Source: Gentiana macrophylla
Lineage: Eukaryota > Streptophyta > Magnoliopsida > Gentianales > Gentianaceae
Length of the DNA: 64,000 nucleotides
Direction: 5' to 3'
Assembly: GCA_026214975.1 (NCBI GenBank)
Contig: JAOBSW010001144.1
Location: forward strand, 62,001-126,000
The translations under genes were made by a program, and so were the position numbers. The notes beneath the pieces are model-generated. The model was given only the letters and a program-made list of their open reading frames with translations. It ran no database searches and had not been told where the DNA came from. This document shows, piece by piece, positions 1 through 9,898 of this stretch (positions within the stretch are counted from its first letter, which is position 1; every line of letters begins with the position of its first letter).

Positions 1-742
1 CCATAAACTGTCCATTCTGAGTGGGAAGTCTCCGTGAACCCGACTCAGAATGTCTTATCCTTATTTACCATTAACCCCAGGTGATCAATTAGTTCACATA
101 TCGACTAGTAGCTAATTAGTCTAAATATGAACTCGGCCGATCGATCATTTTCGGGGCTAACAAATAAGGAAATCGTGTCTGCCTCACTTCCCGAGGAAGG
201 AATGGATTCCATATTCGTGATAGCACAGACTACTCACTCATCCCGAGAATAGAGCCAACGAGAAGTGTTGGACCACATACTTCAAGTGATCCTTACTAAC
301 ACATCAAACTCTACCCTAGTCTAAGCAGTTGTCTGTGATCACCTCAGGATTGAGATTAATCCATATATGATCATCTTGTGATTCGATAAGACTTCTCGAT
401 TACGGAATTATATCGAGAACTCAAATCAAATCGGTCCAGCCCTATATGATTATCATCATATATAAATGTCCCACTAGTACCCTATTACAAGCAATCCGGA
501 TAAGATCAAGTTACACCTAAAGTGTTCAGGCGCATTATTAGAAAATTAATCTTGAGACCCGTACTCAGATTAATAAACTCTACGGACTAAGTTAATTTTA
601 AGTACATCTCACAAACTCAATCCTCTTATGATACACTGAGTTATGTGATTACATAAACGAGGTACTTAGGGTTTTCAGTAGTGTCTTAATTATAAGCATA
701 CATGCATATAATAAGATGAATTATTAATTCTGTCCTAAAACA
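1..742 (-). mobile_element. Partial LTR-like sequence, probably copia, antisense
   Basis: Non-coding stretch whose minus strand has the look of a long copia LTR. On that strand it would begin TGTTTTAGGACA at 742 and run leftward out of the window. It contains short phrases of the kind found in the long copia LTRs at 22505-37206, but it is not the same family. It abuts the truncated gag that ends near 765. No second LTR copy and no target duplication are visible, so boundary and identity are inferred. Confidence 0.4.
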
Positions 743-764
743 ATTAGATAATTTTTTTTTCGGG

Positions 765-1676
765 CACTACACCTAACATTGTCAACAGTGTGACCATTGT
801 ATCCACAGTAAGAACACTGCACTTTATTGCTGTTTGTACTAGTCCTGGTGTTGCCTTGATTTCCATTCTGATTCTGATATTTATGTTGTGTAGAAGAATA
901 CTGGTAATTTGGCTTGTTCTGCCCTTGAACTTGATTAGCAAAAACTGTTGTGGATGCCCTAAAGCATATTCTGCCTGCCTTTCAATCTTGATAGACATGG
1001 CAAATGCCTACTTCAAACTAGGCAGATGAGTTGACAGATAAACCTGTGATCTAACATGTGCAAAATTATCATTGAGCCCTTTCATGAACCGGATTACATG
1101 ATCAGCCTCTAAAAAGTCTATCATCTTGGCACTGATATTACAGGCACAAGGATGTCCACAATCACAATGAGGAATAGGTTTTAAGATGTCTATCTCATAC
1201 CATTTGGCTTTCAGCTTTGTAAAATAAGAAGTGACAGACATGGTGCCCTGTTTGATCATATTAACTTCCTCAACCAAATCTGACACTCTGAAGTAATCTA
1301 CATTTGAAAAACGATCCTCTAATTCTAGCCACATATCTCTAGCAGATTTGATCCACATTACACTTTGTGCTATATCAGGAATCACAGATTTGATTATCCA
1401 AGTAAGAACTGTTGTATTGCATTGACTCCAAATTCCATACAACTGATCATTGACATAAAGTTTCTTGATCGTACCATCAATAAAACCTAACTTGTTTTTG
1501 GTCTCTAGCATCATTGTCATCGAACGAGCCCAAGAATGATAATTTCGAGCATCAAGAGGAGGAGAAACTAAAGGTATTGAAGGATTTTCACTAGGATGCA
1601 AGTAAAATTGGCTAGAAGTACTAACCACAAGTCCTGTGCCTTCAATCGTAGCAGAACTATTCTCTTGATTCTCCAT
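765..1676 (-). pseudogene. Ty1/copia gag (copia-1), frameshifted and 3'-truncated
   Basis: Capsid-type Gag of a copia retrotransposon. The start is the ATG at 1676, in context MENQENSS. The first ~215 codons carry the plant copia gag_3-type pattern: LVSPPLDARNYHSWARSM, then KNKLGFIDGTI, then RDMWLELEDRFS and KQGTMSVTSYFTKL. The frame breaks near 1008; the next segment in another frame runs to a nucleocapsid-like knuckle (CSYCGYNGH, about 780-830) whose last Cys spacing is disturbed by small deletions. Protease and pol do not follow, because the element stops where the LTR-like fragment at 1-742 begins. The PBS and LTR1 lie just upstream at 1826-2177, so this is the 5' end of an element. No Gag function is expected. 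Confidence 0.85.
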
Positions 1677-1825
1677 TGTTGACAATCTCTCAAGAACTGA
1701 ACAAGAACTTCACAAGAACTGGTAACACCAAGGAAGAAATGCAGAACTCTCTCAAGGTTCTGAAACTACTAGAAGATCTGTGATACTCTCAAGATCACAC
1801 TTGAACGCAGCAGCTTGTGATCAAT

Positions 1826-1838
1826 CTCTCTGATACCA
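1826..1838 (-). other. Primer binding site of copia-1
   Basis: On the minus strand the sequence directly after LTR1 reads TGGTATCAGAGAG, complementary to the 3' end of plant initiator tRNA-Met as in most plant copia elements. It fixes LTR1 as a 5' LTR for the gag at 765-1676. Confidence 0.85.
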
Positions 1839-2177
1839 TGAAGAAGTTCTAGAAACTATGGAACTTCAACTAAAACAGGAAAAACAGAAAGAACGAAAAC
1901 AAAAAGCAGAAAGTTGAAAAGAAAGGAATTTCTCATTTCATTGATGATTCAATCAATTGAGTTTACATTGGTGTTAATACAAGTATATATAGCCTAGTGC
2001 TAATCCTATTGCTACTAAAACAGTTGTAACTGAATCGAATTGACTGTAACTACCTTCAACCGTTTTGTGGTTGAAGGTGTTCGACGAAATGCCTCACTAA
2101 ACTCTGTGGCTTCAATTCTATGTAAAGGCTTCTGTTTTCGTTGCCTCAAGTTTATTTCCAGCTCTAGAATCATTTCA
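1839..2177 (-). mobile_element. LTR1 of the copia-1/copia-2 family
   Basis: A 339-bp LTR with ends TGAAATGATT...CTTCTTCA on the minus strand. It matches LTR2 (4499-4916) along its length except that LTR2 carries an extra 67-bp internal duplication. It is followed by a PBS (1826-1838), but the side facing the captured gene has no polypurine tract; there it abuts a PBS-like TGGTATCAA of another family. LTR1 is therefore clearly a 5' LTR for the gag, and only questionably a 3' LTR for the gene-bearing unit. Confidence 0.85.
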
Positions 2178-2247
2178 TTGATACCATGTGGAAAACATAG
2201 GCCCAAGCCCATATAAGAGGATGGGCCTCATCCCCAAAACCTAGGTT
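2178..2247 (-). mobile_element. LTR tail plus PBS of a second retroelement family
   Basis: On the minus strand this reads CTAGGTTTTGGGGATGAGG, then a 'TATGGGCTTGGGCCTATG' segment, then CACATGGTATCAA. The same order (CTAGGTTTGGGATGAGG, ATAGGCTTGGGCC, ACATGATATCAAAGCC) occurs in each arm of the foldback at 51300-52044. It is therefore the end of an LTR plus its tRNA-Met PBS, stranded between the captured gene and LTR1. Confidence 0.65.
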
Positions 2248-4486
2248 TGAAGATTTTGCAGAACCCATATAACTTGTTGATTGATCCTCCTAAGGCTCTT
2301 GTCAGGGTGTTTAACATTGCGGTTCAAGTTCTCTGATTGCTTACTTGATGACCTCTCTCTTGTAGTAGAATTTTTCGCCATTACACCGGGATTAAAAGAT
2401 TCAAGATGCTGAGTATCAGATACAGATTTCCTTGAAATTACTTTGTCCAGGTCGTTCTGTGAACCGATGCCAGCATTACTATCCCTATTATTGTTAGACT
2501 TGGAATCAAACTTCTTTTCATCGAAGGCCCTTTTACTCTTGCCCCAGGAAACTTTCCCAGAAGTCTCAGACCATTCATGGTGGAACCCACCTTTGTATGA
2601 AGGATCTCTTTCATTATCAACTTTCCATGAAAAATCTGGCCTTTCCTCCTCAAAATGATCTCTGCCTACATTTTTATGGACTGAATCACTAATTGAAAAC
2701 GGTTCTTCAATACGTTCAGGTGGGAGTAAATCTTCTTTCTCTATATAAATCATACTATTATCATCTTGCCTATCAGCAACCTCGATAAGACCAGGCTCTT
2801 CATCCATAACCGGAGATTTAGGTAACACTAATCCAGACGCCTGCATTTGATGCTTTTCGTCATTATCATCACTCATCATGATATCGACGTCCACATCAGA
2901 CACCTCTTTGCTAGAGGCGTCGCTTTCACTGTCACTGCTGCTTCCACTACCACTACCGGCAACGCTTCTACTTCTGCTCTTGCTATGGCTTCCACTATCA
3001 CTACTGTCACTATCGCTATCACTGTCGCTCCCACCCTCATTATTATCAGATTCCTTTTTATCTCCAAAAAGATCGGCATGGAGAGCATCTAAATTAGGCG
3101 CATCTTCAGGTTTAGACCTGAAATGCATATTTTGATCTTCAACATGATCGGTTCTTATGGGCAAGGCAAAATCTGAAGCATCCGGTGGATCATACTTTTT
3201 TCCATTCTCGGGGAAAGGATGAAGGCTACCTTCTGGGGAACTTTGTCTCTCAGAAAACGGTTTCTTCAAACTTTCAATGTCAACCCCTGACTTTAAGAAA
3301 TATTTGCCCGGAGCTTGAAGAGTGGCAATCTTTTTTAAGATTGGCTCGATGTGCCTCGCTGAGTTGGGAATTGCATCTTCAGCTGCTTTCTACAAGGCCT
3401 TAAGGCTCACTTCCTTCGAGGAATTCTCCATCAGAAGAGAAATTAACACGGTCCGCAAATCTGATGGTTGATTGCTTTTACTCCCCTTGATACCTGTTTT
3501 TTCCTGAACAGAACTATTGACCATCCGTCCAGCAGTATCTTCGTCATAGTTCAAGGTCCTGTTCATATCTGGAGTAGACATAATTTCTGTGTTTGAATGT
3601 CCCTTAGTGACATTGCCGCTTCCAAATGGAGAAGCTGAAGCATTTAATTGATCAGGTGCAAAAGCTGGCGATGAATTTGGTCCCCGTGCCTTCGATGGTG
3701 GTGTTTCAGTCAAGCCGGATTTGTGAAGAGATTTAGGAGGGCCTCCAGAAGGAAAACCATCTGAAATGAGATCAATTGGCCTCTTCTTAGCATGAGGCTG
3801 CTCTTTTTTTGCTTTGAAATTTCTCCACGGGTTACTTTCTGCAGCAGCCAATGCCTTTATCTGGTTCTTGGTAGAGGGATTTCCATGATCTAGACAATTG
3901 CTTGCGTGATTTAAGCTTCCGTTCAGCTTCCTCTGACCGCAGTTTAAACCCGTTGAACATTCAGCTTCCGCCAAGCACTCCCTGATTCTACAAGTAAACC
4001 ATTCCCATCCTCACCACTTCGACATTCTTCGTATATGTCACAAAGATCTCCAGTTTCAGGTGACCACGTAAATCTGAATTCCTTACCACCAACACTAATG
4101 ATATTTCCCACAGGATTATTGATATTTCCATCAAATTTGATTCGGGCAACACCGCCTTCGGCCTCCACGCGCTTGATCTCCTCTACAAGATTCGGTGCTA
4201 GCCGAATAGTCATAGCAAAATTCAAAGGATTACTAGTAACGAGCCTATAATTCTCCTCTGTGGCAGCAAAATTAGAAGGAGCTGAAGAGGAAGGAACTGA
4301 GGCAGAAATAGTCCGGTTCCGAGGACCAGCTCCACCACCTGAAGTGGATGGCCGGCCACCGGCGGATGATGGACAGTTCATTGTTGGTGGATGGAAACCA
4401 GCTTGGATGTTACGCTTGCATCCACTACCGCCGCCACCACGACCGCCTCCACCGCCGCCTCTGCCCTATTTTTCGGTGCTCCACTT
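2248..4486 (-). pseudogene. Captured host gene copy: serine-rich nuclear protein with ELL-like winged-helix segment
   Basis: A nearly full-length coding copy of a plant gene, apparently without introns, read 4486 to 2248. It begins one codon after the expected start (SGAPKN, then a Gly/Arg-rich tail) immediately behind a copia PBS. Order: GRGGGGGG-rich N-terminus; conserved domain (NPLNFAMTIRLAPNLVEEI, FRFTWSPETGDLCDIYEEC, LLVESGSAWRKLNVQRV, about 4250-3947); basic linker (HAKKRPIDL); winged-helix-like segment (LRTVLISLLMENSS at ~3470-3410, then PNSARHIEPILKKIATLQAP at ~3370-3310); acidic Asp/Ser-rich tail (about 3060-2870). Breaks: a short loss with frameshift at ~3950, a stop near 3390, and a foreign C-terminus after RRINQQ. 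Plant homologues are often named 'dentin sialophosphoprotein-like'; relation to elongation factor ELL is my inference. A pseudogene, but long open stretches (342 codons at 3269-2241) survive. Confidence 0.75.
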
Positions 4487-4498
4487 TCTCTGATACCA
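4487..4498 (-). other. Primer binding site joined directly to the captured gene
   Basis: TGGTATCAGAGA on the minus strand follows LTR2. In the wild-type arrangement behind LTR1 the next bases are GATTGATCAC; here they are AAGTGGAGCACC, the start of the host-gene copy. The chimeric junction thus falls right at the end of the PBS. Confidence 0.85.
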
Positions 4499-4916
4499 TG
4501 AAGAAGTTCTAGAAACTATGGAACTTCAACTAAAACTGGAAAAACAGAAAGAAAAACAGAAAGAACGAAAACAGAAAACAAAACGTTGAAAAGAAAGGAA
4601 TTTCTCATTTCATTGACGATTCAATCAATTGAGTTTACATTGGTGTTAATACAAGTATATATAGCCTAGTGCTAATCCTATTGCTACTAAAACAATTGTA
4701 ACTGAATCGAATTGACTGTAACTACCTTCAACCGTTTTGTGGTTGAAGGTGTTCGACGAAATGCCTCACTGAACTCTGTGGCTTCAATTCTGTTTAAAGG
4801 CTTCTGTTTTCATTGCCTCGAGTTTATTTCCAGCTCTAGACTCTGTGGCTTCAATTCTGTTTAAAGGCTTCTGTTTTCGTTGCCTCAAGTTTATTTCCAG
4901 CTCTAGAATCATTTCA
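4499..4916 (-). mobile_element. LTR2 of the copia-1/copia-2 family
   Basis: A 418-bp LTR homologous to LTR1. It has a polypurine tract on its upstream side (minus strand, GGTTTGAGGGGGGGG, about 4917-4935) and a PBS on its downstream side, so it works both as 3' LTR of copia-2 and as 5' LTR of the gene-bearing unit. Confidence 0.85.
4774..4907. repeat. 67-bp tandem duplication inside LTR2
   Basis: Two adjacent copies (4774-4840 and 4841-4907) starting CTCTGTGGCTTCAATTCTG and ending CCAGCTCTAGA. LTR1 has a single copy, so the duplication arose after the LTRs diverged or was inherited from a different element copy. Confidence 0.85.
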
Positions 4917-5057
4917 CCCCCCCCTCAAACCGAACTAGGATTAGAATAGATGTTTGAAGGGTGTAGTTTGGATAGAAGGTAGTGAAAATGGGGGCATCTT
5001 ATGATTTTGTTAGAATGTCTGCCAACTGATTTTGAGTGGTTACTGGAAGCAGCTTGA
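4917..5057 (-). pseudogene. Copia-2 pol 3' tail and polypurine tract
   Basis: The minus strand encodes LLPVTTQNQLADILTKS, the C-terminal end of copia RNase H, followed by a non-coding run and a G-rich polypurine tract touching LTR2. It continues the RNase H piece that stops at 7840. Removing the gypsy element between them and one CTAAT copy rejoins the frame as ...SGLVKLLPV.... Confidence 0.8.
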
Positions 5058-6477
5058 CTAATTGATGAGATCGTAAATTATTGGTATTTCATTGCATTTT
5101 CGAGATTATTTTCTATAGAGATATGCGCTTTTATGGTGTGTTTGATGTTGTTTTGCAGATTTGATGAAAATAAGCTTTGGAGGAGTGTTTTATCTAGTGT
5201 GACATGGAATGGATGAGTGAATTATAAAAGATGTGACTGTAGAAGAAAAACTGAAAAAATGGTATGATCATACCATTATGTCGTGCTGCTGTTTGCAACG
5301 TTGCTGAAAATTTAGAGCCTTGCAAACTTATTTTCTATTGGTCCATCGTTAATAGACTCTCTTATTTCTTATTGGTGGAAAATATTTTGACTTTTCAATT
5401 ATTTGTTATTTTAATATTTCATTTAGGAATAAAAAAATAAAAATAAAAGACAAAAGTGGCGTGGCCACTGAATCAATTTTTTTCATTCAGTAAATAAACA
5501 ATTTGAATAGTTAGGTTTTGGGAGACTACGGCAGCGGCTCATTCACCTGTTTTCGCTAGCTTTTTCTTTCCATTTTCTTTTATGGATTCAACACCATATT
5601 TTGGATCATTCAATTTTATGGTGAGTTCTTAATTTATTTTCTTTCCAGTTAATTTATTATCGTTCTCGATCAAGAATTGTGAGATCAAATGAGTCTTATT
5701 CCTCGTTTAATTTGTTGGTATTTATTCATCTTTTGCTTTATTTGTCTCTACGGTTAATGGTTAGGTTGGTTATTTTCGCGAGATAAGTAATTTAATCATT
5801 GAATCGTCAGCTAGTTGGAATAGCAAATCCGTAATCGTTTGTGATTTTCATAAAAGTAGCACATGATATGAGTTTTTCGGTTCGCAGCTGGGAAAATCCG
5901 CTATCATGAAGATGAGTAATCTGAATTAAAATTAACCCGCGTGTGCAGCGTTAACATTCGTAAGTGGTCTCTCAGTTGTAGTGTTGCCGGAACACCAAAC
6001 TCCCTATGACCGTGTTCAGGGTGTCTTTCGTTAGATGGTAATTAGTGACCGTGTCCCGATTACCAAAATTAGGAGAGATTGGTTACTTGGCGCGTGTCGG
6101 TAACTATAACCAGTTTATCAATGAATTAACGAGTCATCTGTGCATCAGTGATCAGTTGAGTAAATCGAGGTGGATATAATGAATTTAACTAGAACATTTC
6201 TTTTACTTATTTTAAAGTTTATGATCGAGTGAGATAAAGTTAGTTGTATGAACACTTGTGTGTGGTGTGCCTTGTTTGGTTATCATTGATTTGCATTATG
6301 GAATGCGAGATTGATGAGACGGTTGGACGGGCGTCATTATTGGAATTCTTTTGGTGCTTTGCAATCATATAGTTTTAGGTCATTCATTTAGGATTTAGAT
6401 TCATGTATTTTTCTTTTCTTATTTTTGGGGATGAGAGTGCATTGCTTGAGGACAAGCAATAATTTAAGTGTGGGGAG

Positions 6478-6792
6478 TGATGAGACCGTATTTTATGGGA
6501 ATTTTATGTGCGTATTGTATATCTATTTTGTTGGGAAATGCTCAGTTCCGGGTATGTTTTAGATGATTTTTAGGTTTTAAGAGCTCGTGAGCGGCGATGG
6601 AAGATTTCAGGACTTATAGAGCAGTTTCGGAAGCTCTGTGAAATGTTGGAGAAAAGCGGCGTTTCAAAATCCGAAAATACCAGTTTTCGCCTATGTCGAG
6701 ATCCAGAATTTTGAAGAAAAGACAAAGCCTATTAAAGCCAACCGAGGATTTCGCTTTTAAGTCACATCGGATTTTGATTATTAGAAGACCCC

Positions 6793-6826
<34 letters not shown>

Positions 6827-7834
6827 ATATGAATTATTAAATAAATAATTGGGCTTAGGCCCAGTATAGCATTCTGAATTGTTAAAAGAAATAAACAGTA
6901 CGTGAGAATTGGGGGATTATATATTAGCTTAGGCTTTTTAATTTTAGATAGATGGAATAGAACAGAGAATACTCGGACGGAAAAAAAACAAGAGAGCTGT
7001 GCTCATATCTGTGTGTCGCCGATAATTTTCTTTCGGATGGTATAACTCTTTTCTTTTGTTTGACTTATTTTATTTCATATTTTAATGATTAGTTAAATTT
7101 TCTATTCCAGTTAATTGATTATTGAACCATCGATTTTATGCGGTTGTGAGGTCTAATCATTTTTCTCCTCGTTTGATTGTTAGTATTTATCTATTTTCTG
7201 ATTTGCAATAGATGATTAGAATTATTGTTTGATTGTTGGCGCGCGATAGTTAAACGATTATTTTGATCTAGTACCAAAATCCATCTTGGCGGTTGCCATA
7301 AAAGATTGGGTTTTAGCCAGTAAACAACACATTACCCGCCTTAGGTTCGTGGCAGTAGGATCTCATTATGGAAATAGATAACCTTGGTTAAAATTAGTCC
7401 GGTCGGATTAATACCTTGAATTGGGTCTCTCAAGCCTTAATGCTTCCGGGATTCCAAACTCTTATGACTGTGTCTAGGGGTGTCTTCCGGTTAGAGAATA
7501 ATTAATGACCGTGTCTTGATTATCGAATTTAGGAGAGATTGGTCACTTGGCGGTTGTCGGTGACTATAACCAATTTATTAATAATTTGACGAGTCATCCT
7601 TGAATCGATGATCAATCGTGGAAATTGAGGGGGAAATAATTAATTGGCTGGAACTTTTCACTTTCGTTTATTTTTCTTTCATTTTAGGAGTTTAGTCAAA
7701 AATCCAAATATCTGTTATTTTACAAATTTTAGAAGAAATAAGTCCACCGTTCCCTGTGGGTTCGACACCTACTTCTACTATATTAGTTATAGAGGTTGTA
7801 GGTGATTTATCTTTGGTGGTTTGACGACCCACCA
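6478..7834 (+). repeat. 3' LTR of the deleted gypsy element
   Basis: A 1,357-bp LTR, TG...CA. A TATA-like stretch (GGGGGATTATATATTAGC) lies near 6912. The end carries the gypsy-type phrase TTCCCTGTGGGTTCGACACC near 7750-7770. It is the more complete of the element's two LTRs. Confidence 0.7.
6793..6828. repeat. (TTA)12 microsatellite
   Basis: Uninterrupted TTA repeat of 36 bp inside the 3' LTR of the gypsy element; not present at the corresponding place in the other LTR. Confidence 0.95.
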
Positions 7835-7839
7835 CTAAT

Positions 7840-8470
7840 CCTGATTGAACCTTTTCTCGTACCACATGGCAATCAATTTCTATATGTTTTGTTCCCTCAT
7901 GGAAAACTGGATTATGTGCAATGTGCATTGCACTTTGACTATCACAGAACATAGGAATAGGTGTAATGACAGAAACTTGCAGGTCTTGTAAATATAGAGA
8001 AGCCATTGTAGCTCACAGACACCTAAGGCCATTGCTCTGTATTCAGCTTCTGCTGAACTTCTACCGACATTAGGTTGTTTTTTGGATTTCCATGAGAACA
8101 GTGTTGTTCCTAAAAACATGCAATATCCTGTTATGGACTTTCTTGTATCATGACAACCACCCCAGTCTGAATCAGTGAATGCTGTGAGTTTTAGATCATT
8201 TGTTGCATGGAAAAAAATGCCTTGTGCTGGAGCCATTTTGATGTACCTCAGTAGTCTGTTGGTCGCTTGGAGATGGTTGATTGTAGGTACATCAAGGAAT
8301 TGGCTTAGTTGATGAACATCAAAAGAGAGGTCTGGTCTGAAAATAGTTAGGTATAGAAATTTACCAACCAGGCTTCTATACATGGTGTTGTCAGGGAGGA
8401 GTTCTGAATCACCATTTGTTAAATGGACCTTACTCTGCATTGGTGTCTTGGCAGGTATGCAGCCTGAAAA
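7840..8470 (-). pseudogene. Copia-2 RNase H domain
   Basis: Minus-strand coding for the C-terminal part of copia pol: RPDLSFDVHQLSQFLDVP, DSDWGGCHDTRKSITGYC, the RSSAEAEYRAM block, FCDSQSAMHIAHNPVFHE and TKHIEIDCHVVREK. One frameshift separates two frames near 8000. It is cut at 7840 by the gypsy element and at 8470 by a MITE; deleting the MITE restores EYGFSGCIPAKTPMQ. It degrades the RNA strand during reverse transcription in active relatives; here it is broken. Confidence 0.85.
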
Positions 8471-9027
8471 CTAGGGGTGTACACGGATACGGATTATCCG
8501 AAAACCGAACCGAACCGAGGTCATTTGGTTCAATTCGGTTCAATTAATAATACTTTCGGTTCGGTTTCGGTTAGTATTATAGAGAAACCAAAATTTTCGG
8601 TTCGGTTACGGATAACTCTATAAATTATCTGTAACCGAACCGAATAAAAAATCGAACGGTTAGCCGAAATTGAATAGAAAATTGTAACCGAAATGTTTAT
8701 AATTAACTTGTATTACTAGTTTTCATAACCAAAATATTATAAGCATTCATGAAAAATTGCATATAACCGAACTGATGTCCGAACAATTTTTTAACCGAAT
8801 TAAAAGTTCGAATAAAAACCTAATTGTTTATAACCGGATAAGATTGTTATTTTTATTTCAATTTTCAGTTAACCGTACCGAACCAAACCGTATATTTCGA
8901 TTTGGTTCAATTCGGTTACCTAGAACAAACGGTTCGGTTTCGATATCGAATTTTAATTAACCGAAAATTTCGGTTCGGTTTCGGTAAGGCCATTAACCGT
9001 ACCAAACCGAACCGTGTACACCCCTAG
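8471..9027. mobile_element. hAT-like MITE rich in CCGAACCG motifs
   Basis: 557 bp with perfect terminal inverted repeats CTAGGGGTGTACAC / GTGTACACCCCTAG and flanking direct repeat CTGAAAA (8464-8470 and 9028-9034), close to the 8 bp usual for hAT. The interior is packed with alternating AACCGAACC and GGTTCGGTT, so most of the element can fold on itself. No transposase reading frame. It sits within the copia-2 pol gene and its removal restores the frame. Confidence 0.85.
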
Positions 9028-9034
9028 CTGAAAA

Positions 9035-9898
9035 CCCATATTCTGCAAGGAGGTTGAGTGCATACTTTCTTTGACATACAGAAATGCCTTTGGTAGATCT
9101 TGCAACTTCTAGACGTAAGAAATATTTTAGTTCTCCTAGGTCTTTGATTTGAAATAGGTTATGTAGGTAGGACTTTAGCTCAATAATGAGATCCATGTTG
9201 TCACTTGCTAGTACTATGTCATCTACATAAACTAGGGCAGCAATGAATGAGGTGGTAGTTTTCTTTGTAAAAGGATTATGATCATGTTTACTTTGTTGAT
9301 ACCCCAGATTGTGTAGTGCTTCTGTCAGTTTGCAGTTCCATTGCCTACTGGCTTGTTTGAGTCCATAAAGGGACTTAACAAGCCTGCAAACCTTGCCTTT
9401 TGGGGCTTCAAAACCCTGTGGGAGTATCATATATACCTCTTATGTCAAGTCACCATGCAAAAAGGCATTATTTACATCAAGTTGATGTAGGTGATAGCCT
9501 TTTGCAGCTGCTAATGCTAGTAAAACTCTGATTGTGCTCATTTTTGCCACTGGAGAAAAAGTTTCCTCATAATCTATACCATAGGTTTGAGTGTAACCCT
9601 TGGCAACTAACCTAGCTTTATATCTTTCAATGAATCCATCTGCTTTATACTTGACCTTGTATACCCATTTGCATCCAATAGGCTGTTTTCCTGGTGGTAG
9701 ATCCACTATCTGCCAAGTGTTTGTACTGACCAAAGCATCAATCTATTTTTTCATGGCTTCCTGCCATTCTTTCTTTTTGACAGCTTGATTTTAAGTTGTA
9801 GGTTCTGGTATCTTGTTTACTGCCATGACATATGCCTTGTAGTTGTCAGAAATATTTTAAAAATTGACAGCTGAATCTAAAGGGTATGGTGTTGTTTG
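9035..9898 (-). pseudogene. Copia-2 reverse transcriptase, minus-strand copy
   Basis: Minus-strand coding for the copia [64 protein letters not shown] and the catalytic LVYVDDIVLA. It is split into two frames by a stop after HGDLT near 9440. The right end (9898) is the point where this copy is joined head to head with the plus-strand copy: 9035-9898 is the reverse complement of 11574-12195 plus a short extension, with near-identical amino acids. Confidence 0.85.

Larger units (their letters stand above)
5063..7834 (+). mobile_element. Internally deleted Ty3/gypsy (Tat/Athila-like) element, TSD CTAAT
   Basis: Starts TGATGAGATCG, ends GACGACCCACCA, flanked by CTAAT at 5058-5062 and 7835-7839. 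The second LTR starts at 6478 (TGATGAGACCG) right after the typical gypsy 3' interior phrase GAGGACAAGCAATAATTTAAG plus GTGTGGGGAG. The first LTR (5063 to about 6230) matches the second over most of its length (for example GGAGAGATTGGT, ACTATAACCA), but its last ~150 bp, the PBS and all coding sequence are missing; only ~250 bp of interior remain. It is inserted in the RNase H domain of copia-2. A non-autonomous remnant: no gag or pol. Confidence 0.8.

Noticed and set aside
2847..3135. Overlapping Ser/Leu- and Thr/Ile-rich open frames on both strands
   Set aside because: They are shadows of the Asp/Ser-rich tail of the captured gene; simple codon repeats open all frames.
4260..4493. Proline-rich plus-strand open frame
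   Set aside because: It is the antisense shadow of the Gly/Arg-rich N-terminus of the captured gene.
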